64,000 nucleotides of DNA, taken from CAZICM01 sp964537685. Its GTDB lineage: Bacteria > Myxococcota_A > Polyangia > Polyangiales > Polyangiaceae. The stretch is from the NCBI GenBank assembly GCA_964537685.1, contig CAZICM010000019.1, positions 89,691 to 153,690 of the forward strand, in the 5' to 3' direction. Made by a program: the position numbers and the translations under genes. A model generated the notes under the pieces. It was not told the origin of the DNA. It saw only the letters and a list, made by a program, of their open reading frames with translations, and made no database searches. Positions 1 through 8,031 of the stretch are shown one piece after another (positions within the stretch are counted from its first letter, which is position 1; each line of letters opens with the position of its first letter).

Positions 1-54
1 GCGTGGCGGTGGTGCGGTTGATCTCGAAGATCGAAACCGTGTGCAGGCCGGTGC

Positions 55-1233
55 TTAGGGTGCCGGTGGAGCACCTGGAGATGGACGCTCCGGGGTTCGG
101 CACAGCCGGAGCACAGTGATTTCAGGCGGCGATCCAAGGCGGATTGGAGGTCCGGTCGTGCCTAAACCCGGGCTGATATAGAGCACCTGATGGTCTTCGC
201 TGTAGAGCCCCGCGTGATAGCGGAAGGACAAGCGCGAAAGATTGATACGCGAGGCGAAGAAGGGCAGGGCGATCTGTCCCCAGTGGGTGTGACCGCTCAA
301 TACAAGCGAGGCGCCGTTCTTTTTAAGCTCGGGAAAGAGCGCCGGATCGTGGGCCAGCACAAGCGCGGGATAGGCCGGATTTCGGCCTTGAAGCGAGCGC
401 TGCACGTTGGCCCGTCTCGACCATGTATCGTCCACGCCCGACACCGTGAGCCCGCCGTTTTTTCTGCGGAGCTCAATCCACTCGTTGCGCAGCACATGAA
501 TGTTCCGGCCGCGCAGTTTTTGAATCAAACCTTCGCCGTCGCCGAAGTAGTCATGATTGCCCATCACGGCAAACACGCCGTCTTTGGCACGCATGCGCGA
601 AAGCACCTCGGCGATGTCGGCATGAAAGGCCGAGCCGCTGGTCACGTAATCGCCGGTGAGCGCGACCAGATCCACATCGAGGCGGTTGACCTGTTCGGCC
701 CACCGGAGCGCGCGCTCTTTGGGACTCGCGGAACCGATATGAAGGTCGGACAAATGCGCGATGCGATAGCCATCAAAGCCTTCGCTCAAGCCGCTCACGG
801 CAATGTCGAGCCGGCGCACGCGAACCCAGCGCCTCCGTACAAAGACGCCCCAAGCCGAGACGCATAGGCTTCCGAGGTAGGCCGCGAGCGCAGGATCGCC
901 AATCGGTGAAGCGGCTTGTGTCCCCTGCGCGATGTTGAAGGCGAAGTACAGAATCGAAAGCCCAAGCGTGAGCGGAAGACTGAGAACAGTGGCGCCCCAA
1001 TGGGCGAAATAAGGCTCTTCGATCAGGATCAGCCGCCATGCGGGTGCAGGGCGGTCTTTGCGCGCGCGGGACAGGCGGCCCAGCAGCGCCAGCACGAGCA
1101 GCACCGCAATGCAGACCGCAAGAAGTGAAGAATGAGCGAACCCGAGCCGCTCAAAGAACGTCGCAAGCCCAAGCGCAAAGGGCACATGGCACAGAGCCGA
1201 AAGCGCGATGAGCGCAATAAAGAATCGGGGCAT
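55..1233 (-). CDS. Membrane-anchored calcineurin-like metallophosphoesterase
   Basis: This 392-residue protein has four predicted membrane segments (about residues 3-25, 35-53, 80-102 and 112-130) followed by a soluble metallophosphoesterase domain. The metal-binding motifs are in order: DLH at 163-165, GDY at 194-196, GNHD at 225-228, AHDP near 294 and GHTH at 314-317, so the dinuclear metal site looks complete. The arrangement matches the YkuE/YaeI type, whose known members hydrolyse phosphoesters such as those in lipid A precursors; the substrate here cannot be read from sequence. The C-terminal tail is Pro/Ala-rich and probably disordered. It is transcribed away from the DUF971 gene. Family assignment is firm; the substrate is unknown. 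Confidence 0.88.
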   Translation of the reverse strand: MPRFFIALIALSALCHVPFALGLATFFERLGFAHSSLLAVCIAVLLVLALLGRLSRARKDRPAPAWRLILIEEPYFAHWGATVLSLPLTLGLSILYFAFNIAQGTQAASPIGDPALAAYLGSLCVSAWGVFVRRRWVRVRRLDIAVSGLSEGFDGYRIAHLSDLHIGSASPKERALRWAEQVNRLDVDLVALTGDYVTSGSAFHADIAEVLSRMRAKDGVFAVMGNHDYFGDGEGLIQKLRGRNIHVLRNEWIELRRKNGGLTVSGVDDTWSRRANVQRSLQGRNPAYPALVLAHDPALFPELKKNGASLVLSGHTHWGQIALPFFASRINLSRLSFRYHAGLYSEDHQVLYISPGLGTTGPPIRLGSPPEITVLRLCRTPERPSPGAPPAP

Positions 1234-1281
1234 GAAGGTATTGGTTTTGTAGGGTGAACGCTCTACATACGCAGCAGGTCT

Positions 1282-1623
1282 ATGGCTGACTCCCCGAAAA
1301 TCACCCCGACGTATCTAAAAGCACCGCACGGCGCAAAAGTGATGGAAATCCACTGGGCCGATGGTCATCGGAGCACGATTCCTCACGATATCCTGCGGGG
1401 CTATTGCCCTTGCGCTCATTGTCAGGGGCACGGCGGAACCATTCATTTCGTGCCCGGAGGCGATGTAGAGCTCCGGGAAATCCAGCAAGTGGGCAACTAC
1501 GCACTGCAATTCACATGGGGGGACAGGCACGATTCGGGGATTTATTCCTTTCGTTATCTGCGTTCGCTTTGTCAGTGCGATGAGTGCAAGCCCAACTTCA
1601 AGATTGGGTCTTCATCGCCATGA
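1282..1623 (+). CDS. DUF971 family protein (gamma-butyrobetaine hydroxylase-like N-terminal domain)
   Basis: This small 113-residue protein matches the DUF971 fold found alone or at the N-terminus of gamma-butyrobetaine hydroxylases. It carries the family pattern LRGYCPCAHCQGH near residues 38-50, then VGNYALQFTW and SGIYSF in the second half, and a second Cys cluster (CQCDEC) near the end. The CPCAHC and CQCDEC groups could bind a metal such as zinc or an iron-sulfur cluster, which is an inference. Its stop overlaps the start of the next gene by 4 bases (ATGA), so the two are probably translationally coupled. Stand-alone members are associated with iron-sulfur cluster handling in some bacteria, but no specific role is shown here. 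Confidence 0.8.
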   Translation: MADSPKITPTYLKAPHGAKVMEIHWADGHRSTIPHDILRGYCPCAHCQGHGGTIHFVPGGDVELREIQQVGNYALQFTWGDRHDSGIYSFRYLRSLCQCDECKPNFKIGSSSP

Positions 1624-2297
1624 ACCAAGACAAGCCCAAAGCGGGAACAGCGGCGAAGGCGAAAGCTCCTGCCGCTGCCGGGAACAAGCCGCGCGATCCC
1701 AACGATGTGGTGAGCGCGACGTTTGTTGCGGCGGCCCTGCCCGGTCACGAACTTCCTCCGGGAGCCGGCATGGAGATCGCGTTTGCGGGCCGTTCGAACG
1801 TCGGGAAATCGAGCCTCATCAACACGCTTGTGCAGCGAAAGAATTTGGTGCGCACAAGTTCAACGCCCGGCTCGACCCGGCAAATCAATTTGTTTGAAGC
1901 CAAGACGCGCGATGGTGCCTCGTTCTATTTCGTGGACTTGCCCGGCTACGGTTTTGCCAAGCGATCGAAGGCCGAACAAGATGCGTGGGCCGCTCTCATC
2001 GAAGCCTATTTATCGAACCGCAAAGAACTCGCCGCCCTGGTGTTAATCGTCGATGTGCGAAGAGGCGTTGAAGACGAAGAGCGGGATTTGATGGCCTTCG
2101 TCGACAGCACATCGAAGGCATTGGGCAGGCCCGTCGATATATGGCTGGTCGCAACCAAAACAGACAAGCTTCCCCGAGCGTCCAGGCATGGCGAAATCGC
2201 AAGGCTCGAGAAGGCCGCCGGACGGAAAGTGACGGCTTTCTCGGCCGAAACCGGCGAGGGAAGACAGGCGTTGTGGAAGCTCATAAGATCCCGATGA
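1620..2297 (+). CDS. engB: Ribosome biogenesis GTP-binding protein YihA/YsxC
   Basis: This 225-residue TRAFAC-class GTPase acts in late assembly of the large ribosomal subunit. All G motifs are visible: G1 GRSNVGKS at 57-64, the switch I region with TPGSTRQIN near 82-90, G3 DLPGYG at 106-111 and G4 TKTD at 179-182. The first ~30 residues are Ala/Lys-rich and probably flexible. ATG at 1620 was chosen over the in-frame GTG at 1584 because it gives the 4-base ATGA overlap with the DUF971 stop. The downstream sigma-factor gene overlaps its stop in the same way, so three genes are coupled in a row. Identification is secure. Confidence 0.93.
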   Translation: MNQDKPKAGTAAKAKAPAAAGNKPRDPNDVVSATFVAAALPGHELPPGAGMEIAFAGRSNVGKSSLINTLVQRKNLVRTSSTPGSTRQINLFEAKTRDGASFYFVDLPGYGFAKRSKAEQDAWAALIEAYLSNRKELAALVLIVDVRRGVEDEERDLMAFVDSTSKALGRPVDIWLVATKTDKLPRASRHGEIARLEKAAGRKVTAFSAETGEGRQALWKLIRSR

Positions 2298-2908
2298 GCA
2301 TGGGCGATGAGCAAAATCGTGCAGAACGTGATGCGCTGGACGCCCGTGTCATGCGCAGGATTCGCGATGGCGATGATGCGGCGGTCGCCGAGCTCTACGA
2401 TCGCTATGCGGCCCCCGCGCTTGGGCTTGCGCTGCGTATCGTGAAAGATTCTCAGGAAGCCGAAGATATTGTGCACGACGCTTTCGTGGCGATCGTCGAG
2501 CGGGCCGAGCAATACCAATCCGAACGGGGAAGCGTGGCCGCGTGGCTTGTGACGACCGTGCGCAACTTGGCGGTCGATCGGATGCGGCGAAAAGTGCGAA
2601 GGTCGCAGATTACCGAGGAAGAACTTCGCCACGAGCCTCAGACGCCCGTGTTGGATCCCGAATCCATTGCGTGGATTGAGCAGGACCGCCTGGCCGTGCA
2701 AAAAGCCCTCTTTGCCCTGAGCCCTTCGCAGCGTGAAACACTTGAAATCGCCTTTTTTGAAGGACTTAGCTATCCAGAAATTGCCGAACGGCTCAATGTT
2801 CCGCTCGGAACCATCAAGTCCCGGGCTGCAAGGGCGCTATCTACCCTCCGCGCCCTAATCGAAGGCGAAATTCAGCCCCCCAGCGAAAAACCAAAGCCTG
2901 GTGGATGA
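2294..2908 (+). CDS. ECF-type RNA polymerase sigma factor
   Basis: This 204-residue sigma-70 family factor has region 2 at about residues 18-100 (with the DAEDIV-like helix EAEDIVHDAFVAI and the region 2.4 sequence RNLAVDRMRRK). Region 4 spans about 135-188 with the helix-turn-helix YPEIAERLNVPLGTIKSRA. The start at ATG 2294 overlaps the engB stop (ATGA); longer in-frame starts would lie inside engB. No zinc-finger anti-sigma gene follows, which is unusual because most ECF factors sit next to one. The Pro/Lys-rich tail after region 4 is short. Promoter targets are unknown; the factor lies 231 bp upstream of nuoL, but nothing shows that it controls that operon. Confidence 0.9.
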   Translation: MSMGDEQNRAERDALDARVMRRIRDGDDAAVAELYDRYAAPALGLALRIVKDSQEAEDIVHDAFVAIVERAEQYQSERGSVAAWLVTTVRNLAVDRMRRKVRRSQITEEELRHEPQTPVLDPESIAWIEQDRLAVQKALFALSPSQRETLEIAFFEGLSYPEIAERLNVPLGTIKSRAARALSTLRALIEGEIQPPSEKPKPGG

Positions 2909-2925
2909 TTGCGCGCGAAATTTGC

Positions 2926-2958
2926 GCGAACGAAACGCGAACGAAGCGCGAACGGAAT
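2926..2958. repeat. Three 11-bp tandem repeats upstream of nuoL
   Basis: Three adjacent 11-base units share the core GCGAACG(A/G)A. They lie about 30 bases upstream of a possible -35 element. The unit equals one DNA helical turn, so the repeats would present the same face of the helix, as expected for an operator bound by a regulator. No binding protein is implied by the sequence. Confidence 0.45.
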
Positions 2959-2988
2959 CGGACAGCGAAATCGAACAAAGAGCGGCCC

Positions 2989-3016
2989 TTGACCCGCCGC
3001 GCGTGGCTCCGCTAAC
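2989..3016 (+). promoter_or_regulatory. Possible sigma-70 promoter for nuoLMN
   Basis: TTGACC (2989-2994) and GCTAAC (3011-3016) are separated by 16 bases. The -35 element is good and the -10 element is poor. It would give a leader of roughly 115 bases before nuoL. The rest of the 231-bp gap has no gene I can support. Confidence 0.25.
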
Positions 3017-3139
3017 GTTCGCCCGCCTTCGGTTCCTGGGCTTTGTTGGCCAAGGACGTGCCGAAGGCCGGAGATCAAGGCGATCTTCGGGGTCCCCAGG
3101 GGCCTAACACCACCTTCTAGTGCCTCACACCTACGCCCG

Positions 3140-5773
3140 ATGCCCGAGTATTCCGGCCAGATTACGCACGTCGAGCCGTCGCTCTTGCCGCTGTGGCTGA
3201 TCCCGCTGCTTCCTTTTCTAGGAGCGGCGGCGAACGCCATTTTCGGCCGCAAGCTGCAGGCGAGCCCGTTTGGGAAGGATATGTCGAAGCGCCTGCATAT
3301 TGGCAGCTTCGGCGTCACGCTCGTTGCCGTTGGCGCGATGATCGGCGCCTTCCTTCTAGTGCTCGCGAACGTGATTCAACTCGTTTCGCTCGAGCACGGA
3401 CACCGATTCTTGTTTAGCCATGCGTGGAAGATGGTTCGCATCGGTGCGCTCGATGTGAACTTCGCCTTCGCGATGGATCCTCTCTCCGCCGTGATGACGC
3501 TGATCATCACGGGGGTAGGCTCGCTGATTCATATCTATGCGGCGTCCTACATGGAGAAAGAGCCTGCGTATTGGCGCTTCTTCACCTACCTAAACCTGTT
3601 CGTCTTCTCGATGTTGCTCCTCGTTTTAGGGGACAACTTCATGGTCTTGTTCTTTGGCTGGGAAGGCGTCGGCCTGTGTTCGTATTTGCTGATCGGCTTC
3701 TGGTACAAGGACTACAAAAAAGCCACGGCCGGCATGAAAGCCTTCGTGGTGAACCGCGTCGGCGACTGGGGATTTATCTGCGGGCTCGGTCTTTTGTTTT
3801 GGGGTTTGGGCGGCGCGTGGCTCGAGCACGGGCGCTATCTGTCCGATTACCGGGCGCGCTTCGCGGCGGTAAAGGAAGAGGCGCAGGCTTCTGGGCATCA
3901 CGGTGCGGCTGATCACGGCGAGCACGGCGCGAAGGCAGATGAGCACGGTGCAAAAGCGGATGGGCACGGTGCAAAAGGTTCGAAGGAAGAAGAACTAAAG
4001 AAGCTCGCTCAGGGCAAGGGAACGCTGACCTTTACCGGCTATCCAGGCGCCAAAGTGTACCTGGGCATCGCCGACCGGGCTCAGCTTGCATCAACCCCGC
4101 CCTTTGCGATCGCGCCCTTTATTCACAAAGAAATTCCCGCGGGCGCGCACTCCATCATCATCGTTCCCGGCGATGGAGCGACGGTTGCCGGCGATGGAAA
4201 TGAAGTCGCCGTTATTCCCCGCGTCAGCGTGAAATCGGGCGACGATTTCTCGATTGTCACGGTGGGCTCGACGCTCACCTTCCGCGAGATTCATGACCAG
4301 TTGGTGATGAAAGACGAAGGCGGCACGGCCTTCTTAAAGGATGCCCTTAAATCCAAAACAACCTGGGGCGGCATCGGCTTAATCACGCTGGCCTGCTTGT
4401 TCTTGTTTATCGGCGCCACAGGCAAGAGCGCGCAGATTCCGCTCTATGTATGGCTTCCCGATGCGATGGCCGGCCCGACGCCCGTGTCCGCTCTCATTCA
4501 CGCGGCCACCATGGTTACCGCCGGCGTTTACATGATCGCCCGGCTGAGCTTCCTGTTTTCACTCAGTCCAACGGCGGGCGGTATTGTCGCCTTTGTCGGC
4601 GCGGCCACGGCGCTCTTCGCGGCCACCATCGGCTTCTTCCAGTACGACATTAAGAAAGTGCTGGCCTACAGCACCGTCAGCCAGCTCGGCTTTATGTTTA
4701 TCGGCGTCGGTGTCGGCGCTTACTGGGCCGGCGTCTTCCACCTGATGACCCACGCCTTCTTCAAGGCTTGTCTCTTCCTAGGATCGGGCTCGGTCATCCA
4801 CGGCATGCACGCCATCGAACACGATGAAGTCGCGGTGCAGGACATGCGCAACATGGGCGGCCTGAAGCGCGTGATGCCGCTCACTGCCCGCACCTACCAA
4901 ATCGCATGCCTTGCGATTACCGCCGCGCCGATTCCCTTCTTCGCCGGCTTCTGGTCGAAGGACGAAATCTTGTGGAAAGCCTTTGGGACGATGAACACCG
5001 GCCCAATTCCGGGCGCGCTCATTTACTTGATGGGCTTGTGCGCGGCGCTGGGCACTTCGTTCTACATGTGGCGCAGCTACTACCTCACCTTTGAAGGCCC
5101 GCACGCCCGCAAGGAAATCGAAAAGGAAGTCCACGAATCGCCGCCCGCCATCACCTACGTGCTCGCGATCTTGGCCTTCCTCTCCGCCTTCGCAGGCGTT
5201 GTCTTTGGCTTCTCCACCCACTTTATCGGCGGACATGGCGAACCCATCCTTGAGCAGTGGCTCCATCCCGCGCTCGCCCACGCCGAGGCGAGCTTCCATC
5301 CCTATGGATTGGGCTTTGAATACATGCTCATGGCCATCTCGGTCGGCGGCGCGATTGCATCTTGGTCGCTCGCCAGGGCCCGCTATGGCGCCAAACGTTC
5401 GCCCCAATGGGCCGAAGAAGAACAGAAGCTCTGGGGCTTCAATCTTCTGTCCAACAAATATTTCGTCGACGAGATTTACCAAGCCACGATCGTCCGCGCC
5501 TTCCTCGGCCTGCGCCTGGTCTTTGCCGAGATGGATCGCTGGATCGTGGATGGCATCGTGAACGGCTTGTCGGTCATCGCCCGTGCCTGCTCCTGGGTAA
5601 CGGGCGCCATCGATGCCTTTATCGTTGACGGTGCCGTGAATTTCGTGGCTGAGGGCACGCTCAAGGCAGGCTCAAAACTGCGCTCGCTCCAAACGGGGCG
5701 TGTGCAGAACTATGTGTATGGCCTGTTGGGTGGCGTCGCGTTTTTTGCCATCGTTCAGTACTTTTTGAAGTAA
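3140..5773 (+). CDS. nuoL: NADH-quinone oxidoreductase subunit L, with inserted His-rich and PEGA-like segment
   Basis: This is the distal antiporter-like proton-pumping subunit of respiratory complex I, in the inner membrane. The protein is 877 residues, against roughly 610-680 for typical NuoL. The membrane core is clear: residues ~1-235 and ~403 onward carry the family signatures, for example FFGWEGVGLCSYLLIGFWY, WLPDAMAGPTPVSALIHAAT, and the C-terminal lateral helix and anchor. Between them, residues ~237-402 hold an insertion. It begins with a charged linker rich in HGAK repeats (about 253-281) and continues with a soluble beta-rich segment containing LTFTGYPGAKVYLG and an IPAGAHSIIIVPG turn that resembles a PEGA domain. 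No clear Shine-Dalgarno precedes the ATG. It is the first gene of nuoLMN; no other nuo genes are in the window. Confidence 0.95.
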   Translation: MPEYSGQITHVEPSLLPLWLIPLLPFLGAAANAIFGRKLQASPFGKDMSKRLHIGSFGVTLVAVGAMIGAFLLVLANVIQLVSLEHGHRFLFSHAWKMVRIGALDVNFAFAMDPLSAVMTLIITGVGSLIHIYAASYMEKEPAYWRFFTYLNLFVFSMLLLVLGDNFMVLFFGWEGVGLCSYLLIGFWYKDYKKATAGMKAFVVNRVGDWGFICGLGLLFWGLGGAWLEHGRYLSDYRARFAAVKEEAQASGHHGAADHGEHGAKADEHGAKADGHGAKGSKEEELKKLAQGKGTLTFTGYPGAKVYLGIADRAQLASTPPFAIAPFIHKEIPAGAHSIIIVPGDGATVAGDGNEVAVIPRVSVKSGDDFSIVTVGSTLTFREIHDQLVMKDEGGTAFLKDALKSKTTWGGIGLITLACLFLFIGATGKSAQIPLYVWLPDAMAGPTPVSALIHAATMVTAGVYMIARLSFLFSLSPTAGGIVAFVGAATALFAATIGFFQYDIKKVLAYSTVSQLGFMFIGVGVGAYWAGVFHLMTHAFFKACLFLGSGSVIHGMHAIEHDEVAVQDMRNMGGLKRVMPLTARTYQIACLAITAAPIPFFAGFWSKDEILWKAFGTMNTGPIPGALIYLMGLCAALGTSFYMWRSYYLTFEGPHARKEIEKEVHESPPAITYVLAILAFLSAFAGVVFGFSTHFIGGHGEPILEQWLHPALAHAEASFHPYGLGFEYMLMAISVGGAIASWSLARARYGAKRSPQWAEEEQKLWGFNLLSNKYFVDEIYQATIVRAFLGLRLVFAEMDRWIVDGIVNGLSVIARACSWVTGAIDAFIVDGAVNFVAEGTLKAGSKLRSLQTGRVQNYVYGLLGGVAFFAIVQYFLK

Positions 5774-5811
5774 GGCGGCTTGCCTCCTTCTTGGACCCGC
5801 GTGGAATAGTG

Positions 5812-8028
5812 ATGTCGAACATTGGTACATCCCAAGCAAAGAAGCTTTTGGCCACAATGGTGCTCGCCCTTGGGCTCGTTCTCGGGCTTATGGGCCGGGC
5901 ATCGGCGGACACACCGGCGAAGCCAGGCGCGCCAGCCGCGCAGACTGGCTCAGGGGCGGCAAAAGCAGCCGATTCCAAGGCGCCCGGACAACATGGACAG
6001 ATTGTTGTCCGCCCCGAACAGGGCAAGGGCATTGTCGAACTGAAGCCCGAGGGCGGAGGCTTTTCAGGCACGTTCTTGATTGAGAACGTGGGTCTTGGAA
6101 CGCTAAACGTCTCCAACGTGGCGGTTCGCACCTCGCCGACCGATCCCCGCGTACCCCCGGGCGTTACGGTAGAAGTCGAAGGCGGCGCCACGGCCCTGAA
6201 AGTCGAGCCCAATCAATCGCGCAAAGTCACGGTGAAATGGAAGACCGATGGCGTACGGGCGAGAGAGCTCTACGGCCATGTGACGGTTGAATCGGACGCG
6301 GTTACGGTGGGCGATGCCGAACCCGGGCGCGTATCGGCGGTGGGCATACACGCCGAACGCGGCACCACGCTTGGATTCATCGGCGACCACATCCTGTCGA
6401 TTATGACGTTCTTGCCGATGCTGGGCGTCATCGCGATTTTCATCGCGCACCTCATCAACTACCGCGACGACAAAAAGCTCCGCCTCCTTACCGTTGTGCT
6501 CCAGGGCATCAACCTGCTCCTGGCCATCTGGCTCTACATGAGCTTTGACACCGGCTTCACCAAGGCCGATGGCAACGACGGCTACCAGTTTATCGAGCAC
6601 GGCGTGTGGATACGCTCCCTCAACGTCGAATACTTCGTCGGCGTCGATGGCCTATCGATCTCGATGGTCTTCCTCACGGCCCTCATCTCCTTCGTCGGCG
6701 CGCTTGCCAGCTTCAGCGTCAACGACCAGCTCAAGGGCTACTTCGCTATGTACAACCTGCTGGTCACCGGCATGTACGGCGTCTTTATCGCGCTCGACCT
6801 CTTCCTCTTCTACGTGTTCTGGGAAGTCATGCTCCTGCCGATGTATTTTCTTATCGGCATCTGGGGCGGTCCCCGCCGTCAATACGCGGCCATCAAGTTC
6901 TTCCTCTACACCCTCGCGGGCAGCGTCTTTATGCTGCTCGGCTTTATCTGGTTCTACTTGAACGGCGACAATTCCTGGCTGGTCGATGGCCAGGCCGTTA
7001 CCCGCAGCTTCTCGATTCCCGAGCTGATGCGCGTCGCCTGGGCCGCCAAGGGCTACACCATCCTTGGCCTCGCCGCCGTTAAAGTCGTGTGGGTATGGCT
7101 CTTCGTCGGATTCGCCATCAAGATTCCGATGTTCCCCTTCCACACCTGGTTGCCCGACGCCCACGTCGAAGCGCCCACGGCCATCAGCGTCATCCTGGCC
7201 GGCGTGCTTCTAAAGATGGGCACCTACGGCATCCTCCGCATCAACTTCACCCTCCTGCCCGAAGCGTCTCAATGGGCCAGCTTTGCGATGGCCGTCTTTG
7301 GCGTCATCAACATCCTCTATGGCGCCTTCTGCGCCATGGCCCAGAAAGACCTTAAAAAGCTGGTCGCCTACTCCTCGGTCAGCCACATGGGCTTTACACT
7401 CCTGGCCATTGGCGCCATGACGCCCCAGGGTATACAAGCCTGCCTGGTCCAGATGTTCAACCACGGCTTAATCACGGGCATGCTCTTTAGCTTGGTCGGC
7501 GTCGTCTACGATCGGGTCCACACCCGCGACATCGACAAGTTTGGCGGCCTCGCCTCTGAAATGCCGCTCTACACCGCCTTTGTCGGCTTTGCCTTCATGG
7601 CCTCGCTTGGCCTCCCCGGCCTCTCTGGATTCTGGGGCGAAGCGATGACCTTTATCGGCGCCTTCCCGCGCTACCGCGTCCTCACCATCCTGGCGGCGAC
7701 CGGCGTTATTGTAACGGCGGCCTACCACCTCTGGGCGATGCAGCGCATGTTCTTGGGCAAATTCCGCGAGGAATGGCGAAAGAACAAATACCTCGAACCT
7801 TTTGGCGGCAAATTCCCGGAGATTGACCTCCGAGAAATCGCCACCATCGCGCCGCTGGCGATTCTCGTCCTGGTTTTGGGCTTCTGGCCCCGCCCCCTGC
7901 TCAACCTCATTGACAAGGGCTCGCTGGAAATCCACCGGATCGTCGACAAGCCCGGCCAAACTCAGATTGCCTCCCTTTCGGACACCGCCGAATCGGATTC
8001 ATCCCGAAACGTTCTCGCGGGCAAATAA
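5812..8028 (+). CDS. nuoM: NADH-quinone oxidoreductase subunit M, with N-terminal signal peptide and extracytoplasmic domain
   Basis: This is the second antiporter-like subunit of complex I. From ATG 5812 it has 738 residues, about 230 more than E. coli NuoM. The extra part is N-terminal. A signal-peptide-like stretch (LLATMVLALGLVLGLMGRASA) is followed by an Ala/Pro/Gly linker. A ~120-residue beta-sandwich-like region (about 60-175) then has alternating hydrophobic strands, such as GFSGTFLIENVGLGTLNVSN and SRKVTVKWKTDG, as in Ig-like or ASH-type domains. The NuoM membrane core begins near residue 188 and includes FPFHTWLPDAHVEAPTAISV and KDLKKLVAYSSVSHMGF. TTG 5791 is an alternative start but would precede the signal peptide awkwardly. 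It lies 38 bp after nuoL and 3 bp before nuoN. Confidence 0.94.
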   Translation: MSNIGTSQAKKLLATMVLALGLVLGLMGRASADTPAKPGAPAAQTGSGAAKAADSKAPGQHGQIVVRPEQGKGIVELKPEGGGFSGTFLIENVGLGTLNVSNVAVRTSPTDPRVPPGVTVEVEGGATALKVEPNQSRKVTVKWKTDGVRARELYGHVTVESDAVTVGDAEPGRVSAVGIHAERGTTLGFIGDHILSIMTFLPMLGVIAIFIAHLINYRDDKKLRLLTVVLQGINLLLAIWLYMSFDTGFTKADGNDGYQFIEHGVWIRSLNVEYFVGVDGLSISMVFLTALISFVGALASFSVNDQLKGYFAMYNLLVTGMYGVFIALDLFLFYVFWEVMLLPMYFLIGIWGGPRRQYAAIKFFLYTLAGSVFMLLGFIWFYLNGDNSWLVDGQAVTRSFSIPELMRVAWAAKGYTILGLAAVKVVWVWLFVGFAIKIPMFPFHTWLPDAHVEAPTAISVILAGVLLKMGTYGILRINFTLLPEASQWASFAMAVFGVINILYGAFCAMAQKDLKKLVAYSSVSHMGFTLLAIGAMTPQGIQACLVQMFNHGLITGMLFSLVGVVYDRVHTRDIDKFGGLASEMPLYTAFVGFAFMASLGLPGLSGFWGEAMTFIGAFPRYRVLTILAATGVIVTAAYHLWAMQRMFLGKFREEWRKNKYLEPFGGKFPEIDLREIATIAPLAILVLVLGFWPRPLLNLIDKGSLEIHRIVDKPGQTQIASLSDTAESDSSRNVLAGK

Positions 8029-8031
8029 AGC

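Noticed and set aside
1..54. Possible end of a neighbouring plus-strand gene
   Set aside because: Two open frames enter from the left edge (ending near positions 58 and 120), but neither shows a recognisable domain, so no gene is called.
2901..3107. 68-codon frame between the sigma factor and nuoL as an anti-sigma gene
   Set aside because: It overlaps the sigma-factor end, lies over the tandem repeats and has no zinc-finger His/Cys pattern or membrane helix.
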